NCBI GenBank assembly: GCA_035601815.1
Contig: DATNNN010000259.1
Location: 1-21,263, forward strand
Origin: DATNNN01 sp035601815
Lineage (GTDB): Bacteria; Pseudomonadota; Alphaproteobacteria; Rhizobiales; Xanthobacteraceae
Direction of reading: 5' to 3'
DNA: 21,263 nt
Numbering within the stretch: position 1 is the stretch's first letter; the number at the start of each line of letters is the position of its first letter. Below are positions 15,047 through 21,263 of the stretch, one piece after another. The position numbers were made by a program, and so were the translations under genes. A model generated the notes under the pieces. That model made no database searches. It was given only the letters and a program-made list of their open reading frames with translations, and was not told the origin of the DNA.

Positions 15047-17419
15047 ATGAGCGCGACTGGAATCGGGGCCTCGGTCCGCCGCACGGAAGACCAGCGCTTC
15101 ATCACCGGCAAGGGACATTACACCGACGACATCACCCGGCCGGGTCAAGCCTATGCCTACTTCCTGCGCTCGCCGCACGCGCATGCGACGATCAAGAAAC
15201 TCGACACGCGCAAGGCGACGAAGATGCCGGGCGTGGTGGCGGTGCTCACCGGCGACGATCTCGCCGCCGACAAGGTGGGCGATCTCATCTGCGGCTGGAT
15301 GATCACGTCGAAGGACGGCACCCCCATGAAGGCCGGGCCCCACCCGGCGCTTGCGCGGGGCAAGGTGCGCCACGTGGGCGACCAGGTGGCGGTGGTCATC
15401 GCCAACACCCTGAACCAGGCGAAGGATGCGGCGGGCGCGATCGAGGTCGAATACGGCGTGCTGGCGGCGGTGGCCGATCCCGCCAAGGCGCAGGACCCGA
15501 GGGCGCCGCAGATCCACGACGCGGCACCGCGCAACACCATCTACGAATGGGCGATAGGCGACGCCGCCGCCGTGGGCGAGGCGTTCAAGTCGGCGAAGCA
15601 CGTCTCCAGGCTCAACATCACCAACAACCGGCTCATTCCCAACGCCATGGAGCCGCGGGCGGCCAACGCCGAATACGACTCCGGCACCGACTCGCTCACG
15701 CTGTGGGTGACGAGCCAAAACCCGCACGTGCATCGCCTTGTCATGTCGGCCTTCCTGGGCTTGGCACCCGAGCACAAGTTCCGCGTGATTGCGCCCGACG
15801 TGGGCGGCGGCTTCGGCTCGAAGATCTTCATCTATCCGGAGGAAACCGTCTGCGTATGGGCGGCGAGGAAAGTGCGCCGGCCGGTGAAGTGGACGTCGGA
15901 CCGCAGCGAGGCGTTCGTCACCGACGCCCACGGCCGCGATCACGTCACCCACGCCGAGATGGCGCTCGACGACAAGGGGAAAATCCTCGCGCTACGCGTT
16001 AAGACCATCGCCAACCTCGGCGCCTACATGTCGACGTTCTCCTCGTCGGTGCCGACCTATCTCTACGCCACGCTGCTGTCGGGCCAATACAACATCCCCG
16101 CGATCTATTGCGAGGTCGACGCGGTCTATACCAACACCGTGCCGGTCGACGCTTATCGCGGCGCCGGCAGGCCGGAGGCGTGCTTCGTGATCGAGCGCCT
16201 GGTGGAGATCGCCGCGCGCGAGATGCACATGAACCCGGTGGACCTGCGGCGGAAGAACTTCATCACCCAGTTCCCGCACCAGACGCCGGTGATCATGGCC
16301 TACGACACCGGCAACTACGCGGCCTCCCTCGACAAGGCGCTCAAGCTCGCCGACCAGAAAGGCTTCGCCCAGCGCAAGCAGGAAGCGGCGCGGCGCGGCA
16401 AGCTCGCCGGCTTGGGCTTCTCCACTTACATCGAAGCCTGCGGCATCGCACCGTCGGCGGCGGTGGGCTCGCTCGGCGCCGGCGTCGGCTTGTGGGAATC
16501 GGCGGAAGTGCGCGTCAATCCCACCGGCTCGGTCGAAGTCCTCACCGGCAGCCACAGCCACGGCCAGGGCCACGAAACGACTTTCGCCCAGCTCGTTTCC
16601 GGCCGGCTCGGCATTCCGATCGAGCAGGTGACGATCGTGCACGGCGACACCGACAAGGTGCAGTTCGGCATGGGCACCTACGGCTCGCGTTCGGGCCCGG
16701 TGGGCATGACCGCGATCCTGCACGCGACGGATAAGGTCATCGCCAAGGCCAAGCAGGTCGCCGCCCACGTACTCGAGGCCGGCGAAGGCGACATCGAGTT
16801 CAAGGACGGCCGCTTCGTCGTGGCCGGCACCGACAAGTCGGCGGCCTTCGGCGAAATCGCACTGCAGGCCTATGTAGCGCATAAGTTCCCGACAGCGCAG
16901 ATCGAGCCCGGGCTGAAGGAAACGTCGTTCTACGACCCGACCAACTTCACCTTCCCGTCGGGCTGCCACATCTGCGAGGTCGAGATCGATCCGGAGACAG
17001 GCAAGACCGACATCGTGCGCTGGACCGCGGTGGACGACTTCGGCACGGTGATCAACCCGATGATCGTCGAGGGCCAGGTGCACGGCGGCATCGCTCAGGG
17101 CGTGGGCCAGGCCATGCTCGAAGGCTGCGCCTACGACGACGATGGCCAGCTCGTCACCGGCTCGTACATGGACTACTGCATGCCGCGCGCCGACGATCTG
17201 CCGTCTTATATCGTCGACACGACCGTGACCAAGTGCCCGTCCAATCCGCTAGGCATCAAAGGCTGCGGCGAGGCCGGCGCCATCGCGTCGCCGTCGGCAC
17301 TGATCAACGCCATCACCGATGCGATCGGCAGCGAGGACGTCGCCATGCCGGCAACGGCGCCGGTGGTCTGGCGGGCGATCCAGAAATCGCAGCAACAGCA
17401 CCGCCGGGCGGCGGAGTGA
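15047..17419 (+). CDS. coxL: Molybdenum hydroxylase large subunit, molybdopterin-binding, form II CODH-like (CoxL-like)
   Basis: This 790-residue protein binds the molybdenum-cytosine-dinucleotide cofactor. It starts GIGASVRRTEDQRFITGKG, typical of the family. GGGFGSK (253-259), SHGQGHET (503-511) and the catalytic base E742 (GCGEAGAIA) are present. The active-site loop reads AYRGAGR (369-375). True aerobic CO dehydrogenases (form I) have AYRCSFR, with the cysteine that binds copper, so this enzyme lacks that cysteine and belongs to form II. Form II enzymes are common in Rhizobiales and their substrates are mostly unknown; aldehydes, purines or N-heterocycles are all possible. GGAGGAG precedes the start. 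The protein forms an L2M2S2-type complex with its neighbours. Confidence 0.92.
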   Translation: MSATGIGASVRRTEDQRFITGKGHYTDDITRPGQAYAYFLRSPHAHATIKKLDTRKATKMPGVVAVLTGDDLAADKVGDLICGWMITSKDGTPMKAGPHPALARGKVRHVGDQVAVVIANTLNQAKDAAGAIEVEYGVLAAVADPAKAQDPRAPQIHDAAPRNTIYEWAIGDAAAVGEAFKSAKHVSRLNITNNRLIPNAMEPRAANAEYDSGTDSLTLWVTSQNPHVHRLVMSAFLGLAPEHKFRVIAPDVGGGFGSKIFIYPEETVCVWAARKVRRPVKWTSDRSEAFVTDAHGRDHVTHAEMALDDKGKILALRVKTIANLGAYMSTFSSSVPTYLYATLLSGQYNIPAIYCEVDAVYTNTVPVDAYRGAGRPEACFVIERLVEIAAREMHMNPVDLRRKNFITQFPHQTPVIMAYDTGNYAASLDKALKLADQKGFAQRKQEAARRGKLAGLGFSTYIEACGIAPSAAVGSLGAGVGLWESAEVRVNPTGSVEVLTGSHSHGQGHETTFAQLVSGRLGIPIEQVTIVHGDTDKVQFGMGTYGSRSGPVGMTAILHATDKVIAKAKQVAAHVLEAGEGDIEFKDGRFVVAGTDKSAAFGEIALQAYVAHKFPTAQIEPGLKETSFYDPTNFTFPSGCHICEVEIDPETGKTDIVRWTAVDDFGTVINPMIVEGQVHGGIAQGVGQAMLEGCAYDDDGQLVTGSYMDYCMPRADDLPSYIVDTTVTKCPSNPLGIKGCGEAGAIASPSALINAITDAIGSEDVAMPATAPVVWRAIQKSQQQHRRAAE

Positions 17420-17430
17420 CGGAGGAAACC

Positions 17431-18228
17431 ATGTACGCCTTTGCCTACCACCGTCCCGCCAGCCTCAAGCTCGCCGCGGCGGCGCTCGCCAAACAGAAGG
17501 ACGCCAAGGCCTTGGCCGGCGGCCATAGCCTGATCCCGACGATGAAACTGCGTCTGTCCGACGCGCGCAACATCGTCGACCTCGGCGCCATCAAGGGCAT
17601 CGACGGCATCGCGCTGAAGGGCAAGAATCTCGAGATCGGCGCCATGACCCGCCACGTGGCGGTGGCCGGCTCGCCGGTGGTGCGCAAGGCGATCCCGGCG
17701 CTCGCCGAGCTCGCATCCCTGATCGGCGACCCGCACGTGCGCCATCGCGGTACGCTCGGCGGCTCGATCGCCCACAACGATCCGTCGGCGGACTATCCCG
17801 CCGCTTGTCTAGCGCTCGGCGCCACCATCATCACCACTAGCCGGAAGATCCCTGCGGAGAAATTCTTCCAGGGCCTATTCGAGACCGCGCTGGGAAAGAG
17901 CGAGATCATCACCGCAGTGAGCTTCCCGATTCCGAAGCGCGCCGGCTACGCGAAATTCCCGAACCCGGCGTCGCGTTTTGCGCTGGTCGGCGTGTTCGTC
18001 GCCGACTTCGGCAAGGACGTGCGCGTGGCGGTGACCGGCGCCGGCGAAAGCGGCGTGTTCCGCGCCAAGGAGATCGAGGCGGAGCTGAAGAAGGACTTCT
18101 CCGCCGACGCGCTCGCCAACATCCGGTTCGGGCCGAAGGGCATCATGTCCGATATCCACGGCGACGCCGCCTATCGCGGCCACCTGATCGGCGTCATGGC
18201 GCGCCGCGCGGTGGCGGCGGCCGGCTGA
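17431..18228 (+). CDS. coxM: Molybdenum hydroxylase medium subunit, FAD-binding (CoxM-like)
   Basis: This 265-residue FAD subunit starts MYAFAYHRPASL. It has the two flavin-binding signatures of the family: AGGHSLIP (29-36) and TLGGSIAHNDPSAD (108-121), the latter following GDPHVRHRG. The C-terminal CO_deh_flav_C domain spans roughly 165-260. It takes electrons from the iron-sulfur subunit and hands them to the acceptor, often the quinone pool in bacteria. ATG 17431 is 11 bases after the coxL stop and has GGAGG six bases upstream; further in-frame upstream codons lie inside coxL and are not needed. It completes the three catalytic subunits. Confidence 0.92.
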   Translation: MYAFAYHRPASLKLAAAALAKQKDAKALAGGHSLIPTMKLRLSDARNIVDLGAIKGIDGIALKGKNLEIGAMTRHVAVAGSPVVRKAIPALAELASLIGDPHVRHRGTLGGSIAHNDPSADYPAACLALGATIITTSRKIPAEKFFQGLFETALGKSEIITAVSFPIPKRAGYAKFPNPASRFALVGVFVADFGKDVRVAVTGAGESGVFRAKEIEAELKKDFSADALANIRFGPKGIMSDIHGDAAYRGHLIGVMARRAVAAAG

Positions 18229-18282
18229 GCTGGCTCCCGTTCGGCGCCGCAACGCGTTAGACTAGCTCGACAAATCGGACCG

Positions 18283-18306
18283 GCGCGGCCTCGTCACAGG
18301 CCGCGC
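18283..18306 (+). repeat. Stable GC hairpin in the coxM-coxD intergenic gap
   Basis: GCGCGGCCT (18283-18291) and AGGCCGCGC (18298-18306) form a perfect 9-bp stem with a 6-base loop. It lies in the only sizeable gap of the cluster (96 bases), 18 bases before the coxD TTG start. No T-run follows, so it is not a classical terminator. It may stabilise the 3' end of a processed coxSLM message or adjust coxD translation. Confidence 0.5.
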
Positions 18307-18324
18307 AGCCTGTGGAGTTCATCC

Positions 18325-19251
18325 TTGAGCAAAGCCAAGACCGCGCTGCCGGAATCGATCGACGCCACGCTCGCGCTCATGCAGTCGGGCAACTACGTGG
18401 CCGACCGGGCGCTGGCCACGGTCGTGTTCCTCGCACTGCGCATGAAGCGGCCGCTGTTCTTCGAGGGCGAGGCCGGCGTCGGCAAGACCGAGGTCGCCAA
18501 GGTGCTGGCGGGCGCGCTCGGGCGGCGGCTGGTGCGGCTGCAGTGCTACGAGGGTCTCGACGTCTCCTCCGCGCTCTACGAGTGGAACTACGCGGCGCAG
18601 ATGATCGCGATCCGCATCGCCGAGGCGGAAGGCTCCGCCGATCGCGAGCGACTCGCGACCGACGTCTTCTCGGAAAAGTTTCTGGTCAAGCGGCCGCTGC
18701 TCGAGGCATTGTCGCCGGACGCGGCCGGCGCGCCGGTGCTGCTCATCGACGAGATCGACCGCGCCGATGAGGCGTTCGAGGCGTTCCTGCTCGAGGTGCT
18801 TGCCGATTTCCAGGTCACCATACCGGAGCTCGGCACCATCAAGGCGGCGACCCCGCCCATCGTCATCATCACTTCCAACCGCACGCGAGAGATCCACGAC
18901 GCGCTCAAGCGGCGCTGCCTCTATCACTGGATCGACTATCCGAACTTCGCCCGCGAGATCGCCATCCTGCACGCCCGGCTGCCTGGTGCTTCCGAGCGCC
19001 TGGCGCGGGAGGTGGTGGCGTTCGTGCAGTCGCTCCGCCGCGAGGATTTGTTCAAGATGCCCGGCGTCGCCGAGACGCTGGACTGGGCCTCGGCGCTGGT
19101 CGAGCTCGGCGCGAAATCACTCTCCCCTGCGCTCGTCCATGACACCGTGGGCGTGGTGCTGAAGTACCAGGACGACATCGCCCGCCTCGCCGAGCCCAAG
19201 ATCGAGGAACTCTTGCAGCGCTCGCGCGCCGAGCTGAAGGCCGCCGAATGA
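18325..19251 (+). CDS. coxD: MoxR-type AAA+ ATPase (CoxD-like)
   Basis: This 308-residue protein is a MoxR-family ATPase. It carries Walker A GEAGVGKT (48-55), Walker B VLLIDEIDRAD (138-148), sensor 1 N185 (ITSNRT) and likely arginine finger R196/R197 (ALKRRCLYHW). The start is TTG at 18325 with GGAG seven bases upstream; the next in-frame ATG, at residue 19, would remove helix sequence leading to Walker A. In Oligotropha, CoxD is a membrane-associated ATPase-dependent chaperone that acts with CoxE and CoxF in assembling the molybdenum active-site cluster. By analogy it should mature the form II enzyme upstream. Its stop overlaps the coxE start (ATGA), so the two are translationally coupled. 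Confidence 0.9.
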   Translation: MSKAKTALPESIDATLALMQSGNYVADRALATVVFLALRMKRPLFFEGEAGVGKTEVAKVLAGALGRRLVRLQCYEGLDVSSALYEWNYAAQMIAIRIAEAEGSADRERLATDVFSEKFLVKRPLLEALSPDAAGAPVLLIDEIDRADEAFEAFLLEVLADFQVTIPELGTIKAATPPIVIITSNRTREIHDALKRRCLYHWIDYPNFAREIAILHARLPGASERLAREVVAFVQSLRREDLFKMPGVAETLDWASALVELGAKSLSPALVHDTVGVVLKYQDDIARLAEPKIEELLQRSRAELKAAE

Positions 19252-20450
19252 GCGAGCCGCGGGCCGCGCCGCAGCTTGCGGAGAACATCGTGCGCTTTGC
19301 CCGCGCGCTCCGTGCCGCCGGGCTGAAGCTCGGGTCGCGGGCCGCGATCGACGCGGTGGCGGCGGTGGAGGCCATCGGCGTCGGCAACCGCGCCGATTTC
19401 TACTGGACGCTGCACGCGATCCTGGTCAACCGCCACGAGGACGACCCGGTATTCGACATGGCGTTCCGCCGCTTCTGGCGGCGGCGCGATCCGAACGAGG
19501 CGATCCTCATGGAGATGCTGCCGGTGGCGCCGGCGCCGCCCATCGAGCGGCCCGGCAACCGGCGGGTGGAGGAGGCGCTCGGCAGCGACGGCGCGCCGCG
19601 GCTGCCGCGCGCGCTCAAGCCCGAGATCACCGTTGACATGCGCGGCACCGTTTCCGACGTGGAGGTGCTGCGCAAGAAAGACTTCGCCCAGATGAGCGCC
19701 GCGGAGATCGCGGAGGCGCGGCGGCGCATCGCAACGCTGCCGTTCGCCCGCCAGGAAATACCGGCGCGGCGTCTGGTGGCGAATGCGCGTGGCCATCGCA
19801 TCGATCTCCGCCGCACGTTGCGCGCGAGCCTGCGCGCCGGCGGCGAGGTGATCGATCTGCGGCGTCGGACGCGGGGAACGCGGCGCCCGCCCATCGTGGC
19901 GCTCGTCGACATCTCCGGCTCGATGACCGACTACTCGCGGGTCCTCCTGCATTTCCTCCATGCGCTCGGCGAGGCGCAGGGGCGCGTCTCCACCTTCCTG
20001 TTCGGCACCCGGCTCACCAACGTCACCCGCGCGCTCAAGGCGCGCGATCCCGACGCCGCGCTCGCCGCCTGCACCGCGACGGCGCGCGACTGGTCCGGCG
20101 GCACGTGGATCTCCACGTCGCTGCATGCCTTCAACAAGCAGTGGTCGCGGCGCGTGCTCGCCCAGGGGGCGACCGTGCTGCTCATCACCGACGGCCTCGA
20201 GCGCGAGTCGGGCGAGAATCTCGCCCGCGAAATGGACCGCGTGCACCGCTCGTCGCGGCGGCTGATCTGGCTCAACCCGCTGCTCCGCTATGCCGGCTTC
20301 GAGCCGCGCGCCAAGGGAATCCGCGCCATGCTGCCGCACGTGGACGAGATGCGGCCGGTGCACGATCTCACGAGCCTGGAATCGCTCTGCCGCGCCTTGT
20401 CCGACGACCGCTGGCAGCGCGCGATCGGCTGGCGCGATCGCGCCGCTTAA
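19248..20450 (+). CDS. coxE: VWA domain protein (CoxE-like)
   Basis: This 400-residue protein has the CoxE/VWA_CoxE layout: an N-terminal helical part rich in arginine (about 1-205), then a von Willebrand A domain with metal-ion site D221-x-S223-x-S225 (VALVDISGSMTDYS), T286 in WSGGTW and D315 in LLITDGLE. MoxR-VWA pairs work as chaperone couples; CoxE partners CoxD in maturing molybdenum hydroxylases. The start codon overlaps the coxD stop by four bases. The gene ends two bases before the stop of the convergent crotonase gene. CoxF (XdhC-like) and CoxG are not in the window, so part of the maturation set must be elsewhere or absent. Confidence 0.9.
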   Translation: MSEPRAAPQLAENIVRFARALRAAGLKLGSRAAIDAVAAVEAIGVGNRADFYWTLHAILVNRHEDDPVFDMAFRRFWRRRDPNEAILMEMLPVAPAPPIERPGNRRVEEALGSDGAPRLPRALKPEITVDMRGTVSDVEVLRKKDFAQMSAAEIAEARRRIATLPFARQEIPARRLVANARGHRIDLRRTLRASLRAGGEVIDLRRRTRGTRRPPIVALVDISGSMTDYSRVLLHFLHALGEAQGRVSTFLFGTRLTNVTRALKARDPDAALAACTATARDWSGGTWISTSLHAFNKQWSRRVLAQGATVLLITDGLERESGENLAREMDRVHRSSRRLIWLNPLLRYAGFEPRAKGIRAMLPHVDEMRPVHDLTSLESLCRALSDDRWQRAIGWRDRAA

Positions 20451-20452
20451 GG

Positions 20453-21244
20453 TCAGCGGCCGGTGAACCGCGGCTTGCGCTTTTCCATGAATGCGGTGCG
20501 GCCCTCGACGTAGTCCCGGCTCGCGAAGCACTCCGCCACCAGCGCATCGCAGCGCGCGAGATCGCGCGCCGAGGGATCCTTGCGGATCTCGCCGACGATG
20601 AACTTGGTGGCGTGCATGGTCAGCGGCGCGTTCCCGGCAACGTTGTCGGCGTAGCGCTTGACGAAGACTTCGAGATCGCCGTCGGGCACCACCCGGTTGA
20701 CGAGGCCCATGGCGAGCGCCTCCGACGCGTCGAATTGGCGGGCGGTAAAGAAGATCTCCTTGGTGAAGGCGGGCCCGACCAGGTCGACGAACCGGCGCAA
20801 GCCGGCATATTCGTATCCGAGCCCGAGCTTCGCCGCCGGCAGGGCGAACCGCGCGGTTTCCGAAGCGATGCGCATGTCGCAGGCAACGGCGACGCCGAGG
20901 CCGCCGCCGACGCAGTAGCCGCGGATCATGGCGATGGTGGGCTTGGGAAACTCGTCCACCGCGGCGAAGGTGCCGGCGACCGTATCGTTATATTTGGCGA
21001 TGCCCGCCTCATCGGCGCGCTCGTCCTCGAAGCGCGAGATATCGGCGCCGGAAATGAAGGCCCTGGGGCCGGCGCCGGTGAGCACCACCACGCGCACGTC
21101 GTCGTCCTTGGCGAAATCAGCAAGGATGCGGCCGGTGGCCTCCCACATGTCGAGGGACACGGCGTTATAGCGCGCGGGATTGTTGAAGATCACGTAGCCG
21201 ACGGGACCTTCCTTGCGCGCGAGCATCTTTTCGGTCTTGCTCAT
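20453..21244 (-). CDS. Enoyl-CoA hydratase/isomerase (crotonase) family protein lacking both hydratase glutamates
   Basis: This 263-residue protein is a standard-length crotonase. The oxyanion-hole and CoA-site motifs are FISGADIS (63-70) and GYCVGGGLGVAVACD (109-123). At the two positions of the catalytic glutamates in classical enoyl-CoA hydratase it has G117 and A137 (ALPAAKLGLGY), so ordinary water addition is doubtful. Crotonases of this pattern are frequent in proteobacteria and usually carry the hydratase label without proof; isomerase, hydrolase or decarboxylase activity is possible. ATG 21244 has a strong GGAGGGG upstream. It is convergent with coxE and separated from it by only two bases, so no functional link with that cluster can be inferred. 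Confidence 0.87.
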   Translation of the reverse strand: MSKTEKMLARKEGPVGYVIFNNPARYNAVSLDMWEATGRILADFAKDDDVRVVVLTGAGPRAFISGADISRFEDERADEAGIAKYNDTVAGTFAAVDEFPKPTIAMIRGYCVGGGLGVAVACDMRIASETARFALPAAKLGLGYEYAGLRRFVDLVGPAFTKEIFFTARQFDASEALAMGLVNRVVPDGDLEVFVKRYADNVAGNAPLTMHATKFIVGEIRKDPSARDLARCDALVAECFASRDYVEGRTAFMEKRKPRFTGR

Positions 21245-21263
21245 CTACCCCTCCTTCGCGCTC

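Noticed and set aside
15047..17419. Calling the large subunit a true (form I) aerobic CO dehydrogenase
   Set aside because: The active-site loop is AYRGAGR, without the copper-binding cysteine of AYRCSFR, and the subunit gene order is S-L-M, not M-S-L.
18936..20531. A 531-codon minus-strand frame opposite coxD and coxE
   Set aside because: Rejected because it is an antisense shadow across two well-defined genes, with low-complexity Arg/Ala/Gly-rich translation.

Overview
The window reads as chromosomal DNA of a high-GC alphaproteobacterium, most likely a member of the Hyphomicrobiales (Rhizobiales; Bradyrhizobium/Xanthobacter-type relatives). The grounds are the GC-rich codon use, branched-chain amino acid type periplasmic binding proteins, a form II CO-dehydrogenase-like molybdenum hydroxylase cluster with coxD and coxE, and TTAA-type (CtrA-like) elements in the one AT-richer promoter. 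The assignment is inferred from gene content. I saw no tRNA, rRNA, IS element, CRISPR array or phage gene.

Region 1 (1-4699) is catabolic and uptake. On the minus strand, in transcription order, lie a DUF1330 protein, a Peripla_BP_6 binding protein, a terminator, a MetE-C-like zinc methyltransferase and the first 25 codons of an intradiol-dioxygenase-like protein. A VOC/glyoxalase-fold gene diverges from the DUF1330 gene. It meets a second orphan binding protein tail to tail across a strong, probably bidirectional terminator.

Region 2 (4700-11206) is the most interesting part: a DSF-type (diffusible signal factor) quorum-sensing locus. An RpfF-like DSF synthase (+) faces a two-gene minus-strand operon. 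The first gene of that operon encodes an RpfG-type receiver fused to PAS, GGDEF and EAL domains, and the second an RpfC-like membrane hybrid histidine kinase. The layout rpfF> <rpfC <rpfG matches Xanthomonas, but the HD-GYP phosphodiesterase of RpfG is replaced by a GGDEF-EAL pair with intact motifs, and the receiver lacks the conserved lysine. The likely circuit is that RpfF makes a cis-2-unsaturated fatty acid, RpfC senses it, and the composite protein converts the signal into a change in cyclic di-GMP. The rpfF promoter region carries inverted repeats and a near-match to a CtrA site.

Region 3 (11207-14371) holds an NAD(P)-dependent aldehyde dehydrogenase (+) convergent with a thiamine-diphosphate enzyme of the acetolactate synthase type (-).

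Region 4 (14537-20450) is a five-gene plus-strand cluster in the order S-L-M-D-E. It encodes the [2Fe-2S], molybdopterin and FAD subunits of a form II (AYRGAGR) molybdenum hydroxylase, then a MoxR-type AAA ATPase (CoxD) and a VWA protein (CoxE) likely to mature it. The window ends with a minus-strand crotonase-fold gene lacking both classical hydratase glutamates.
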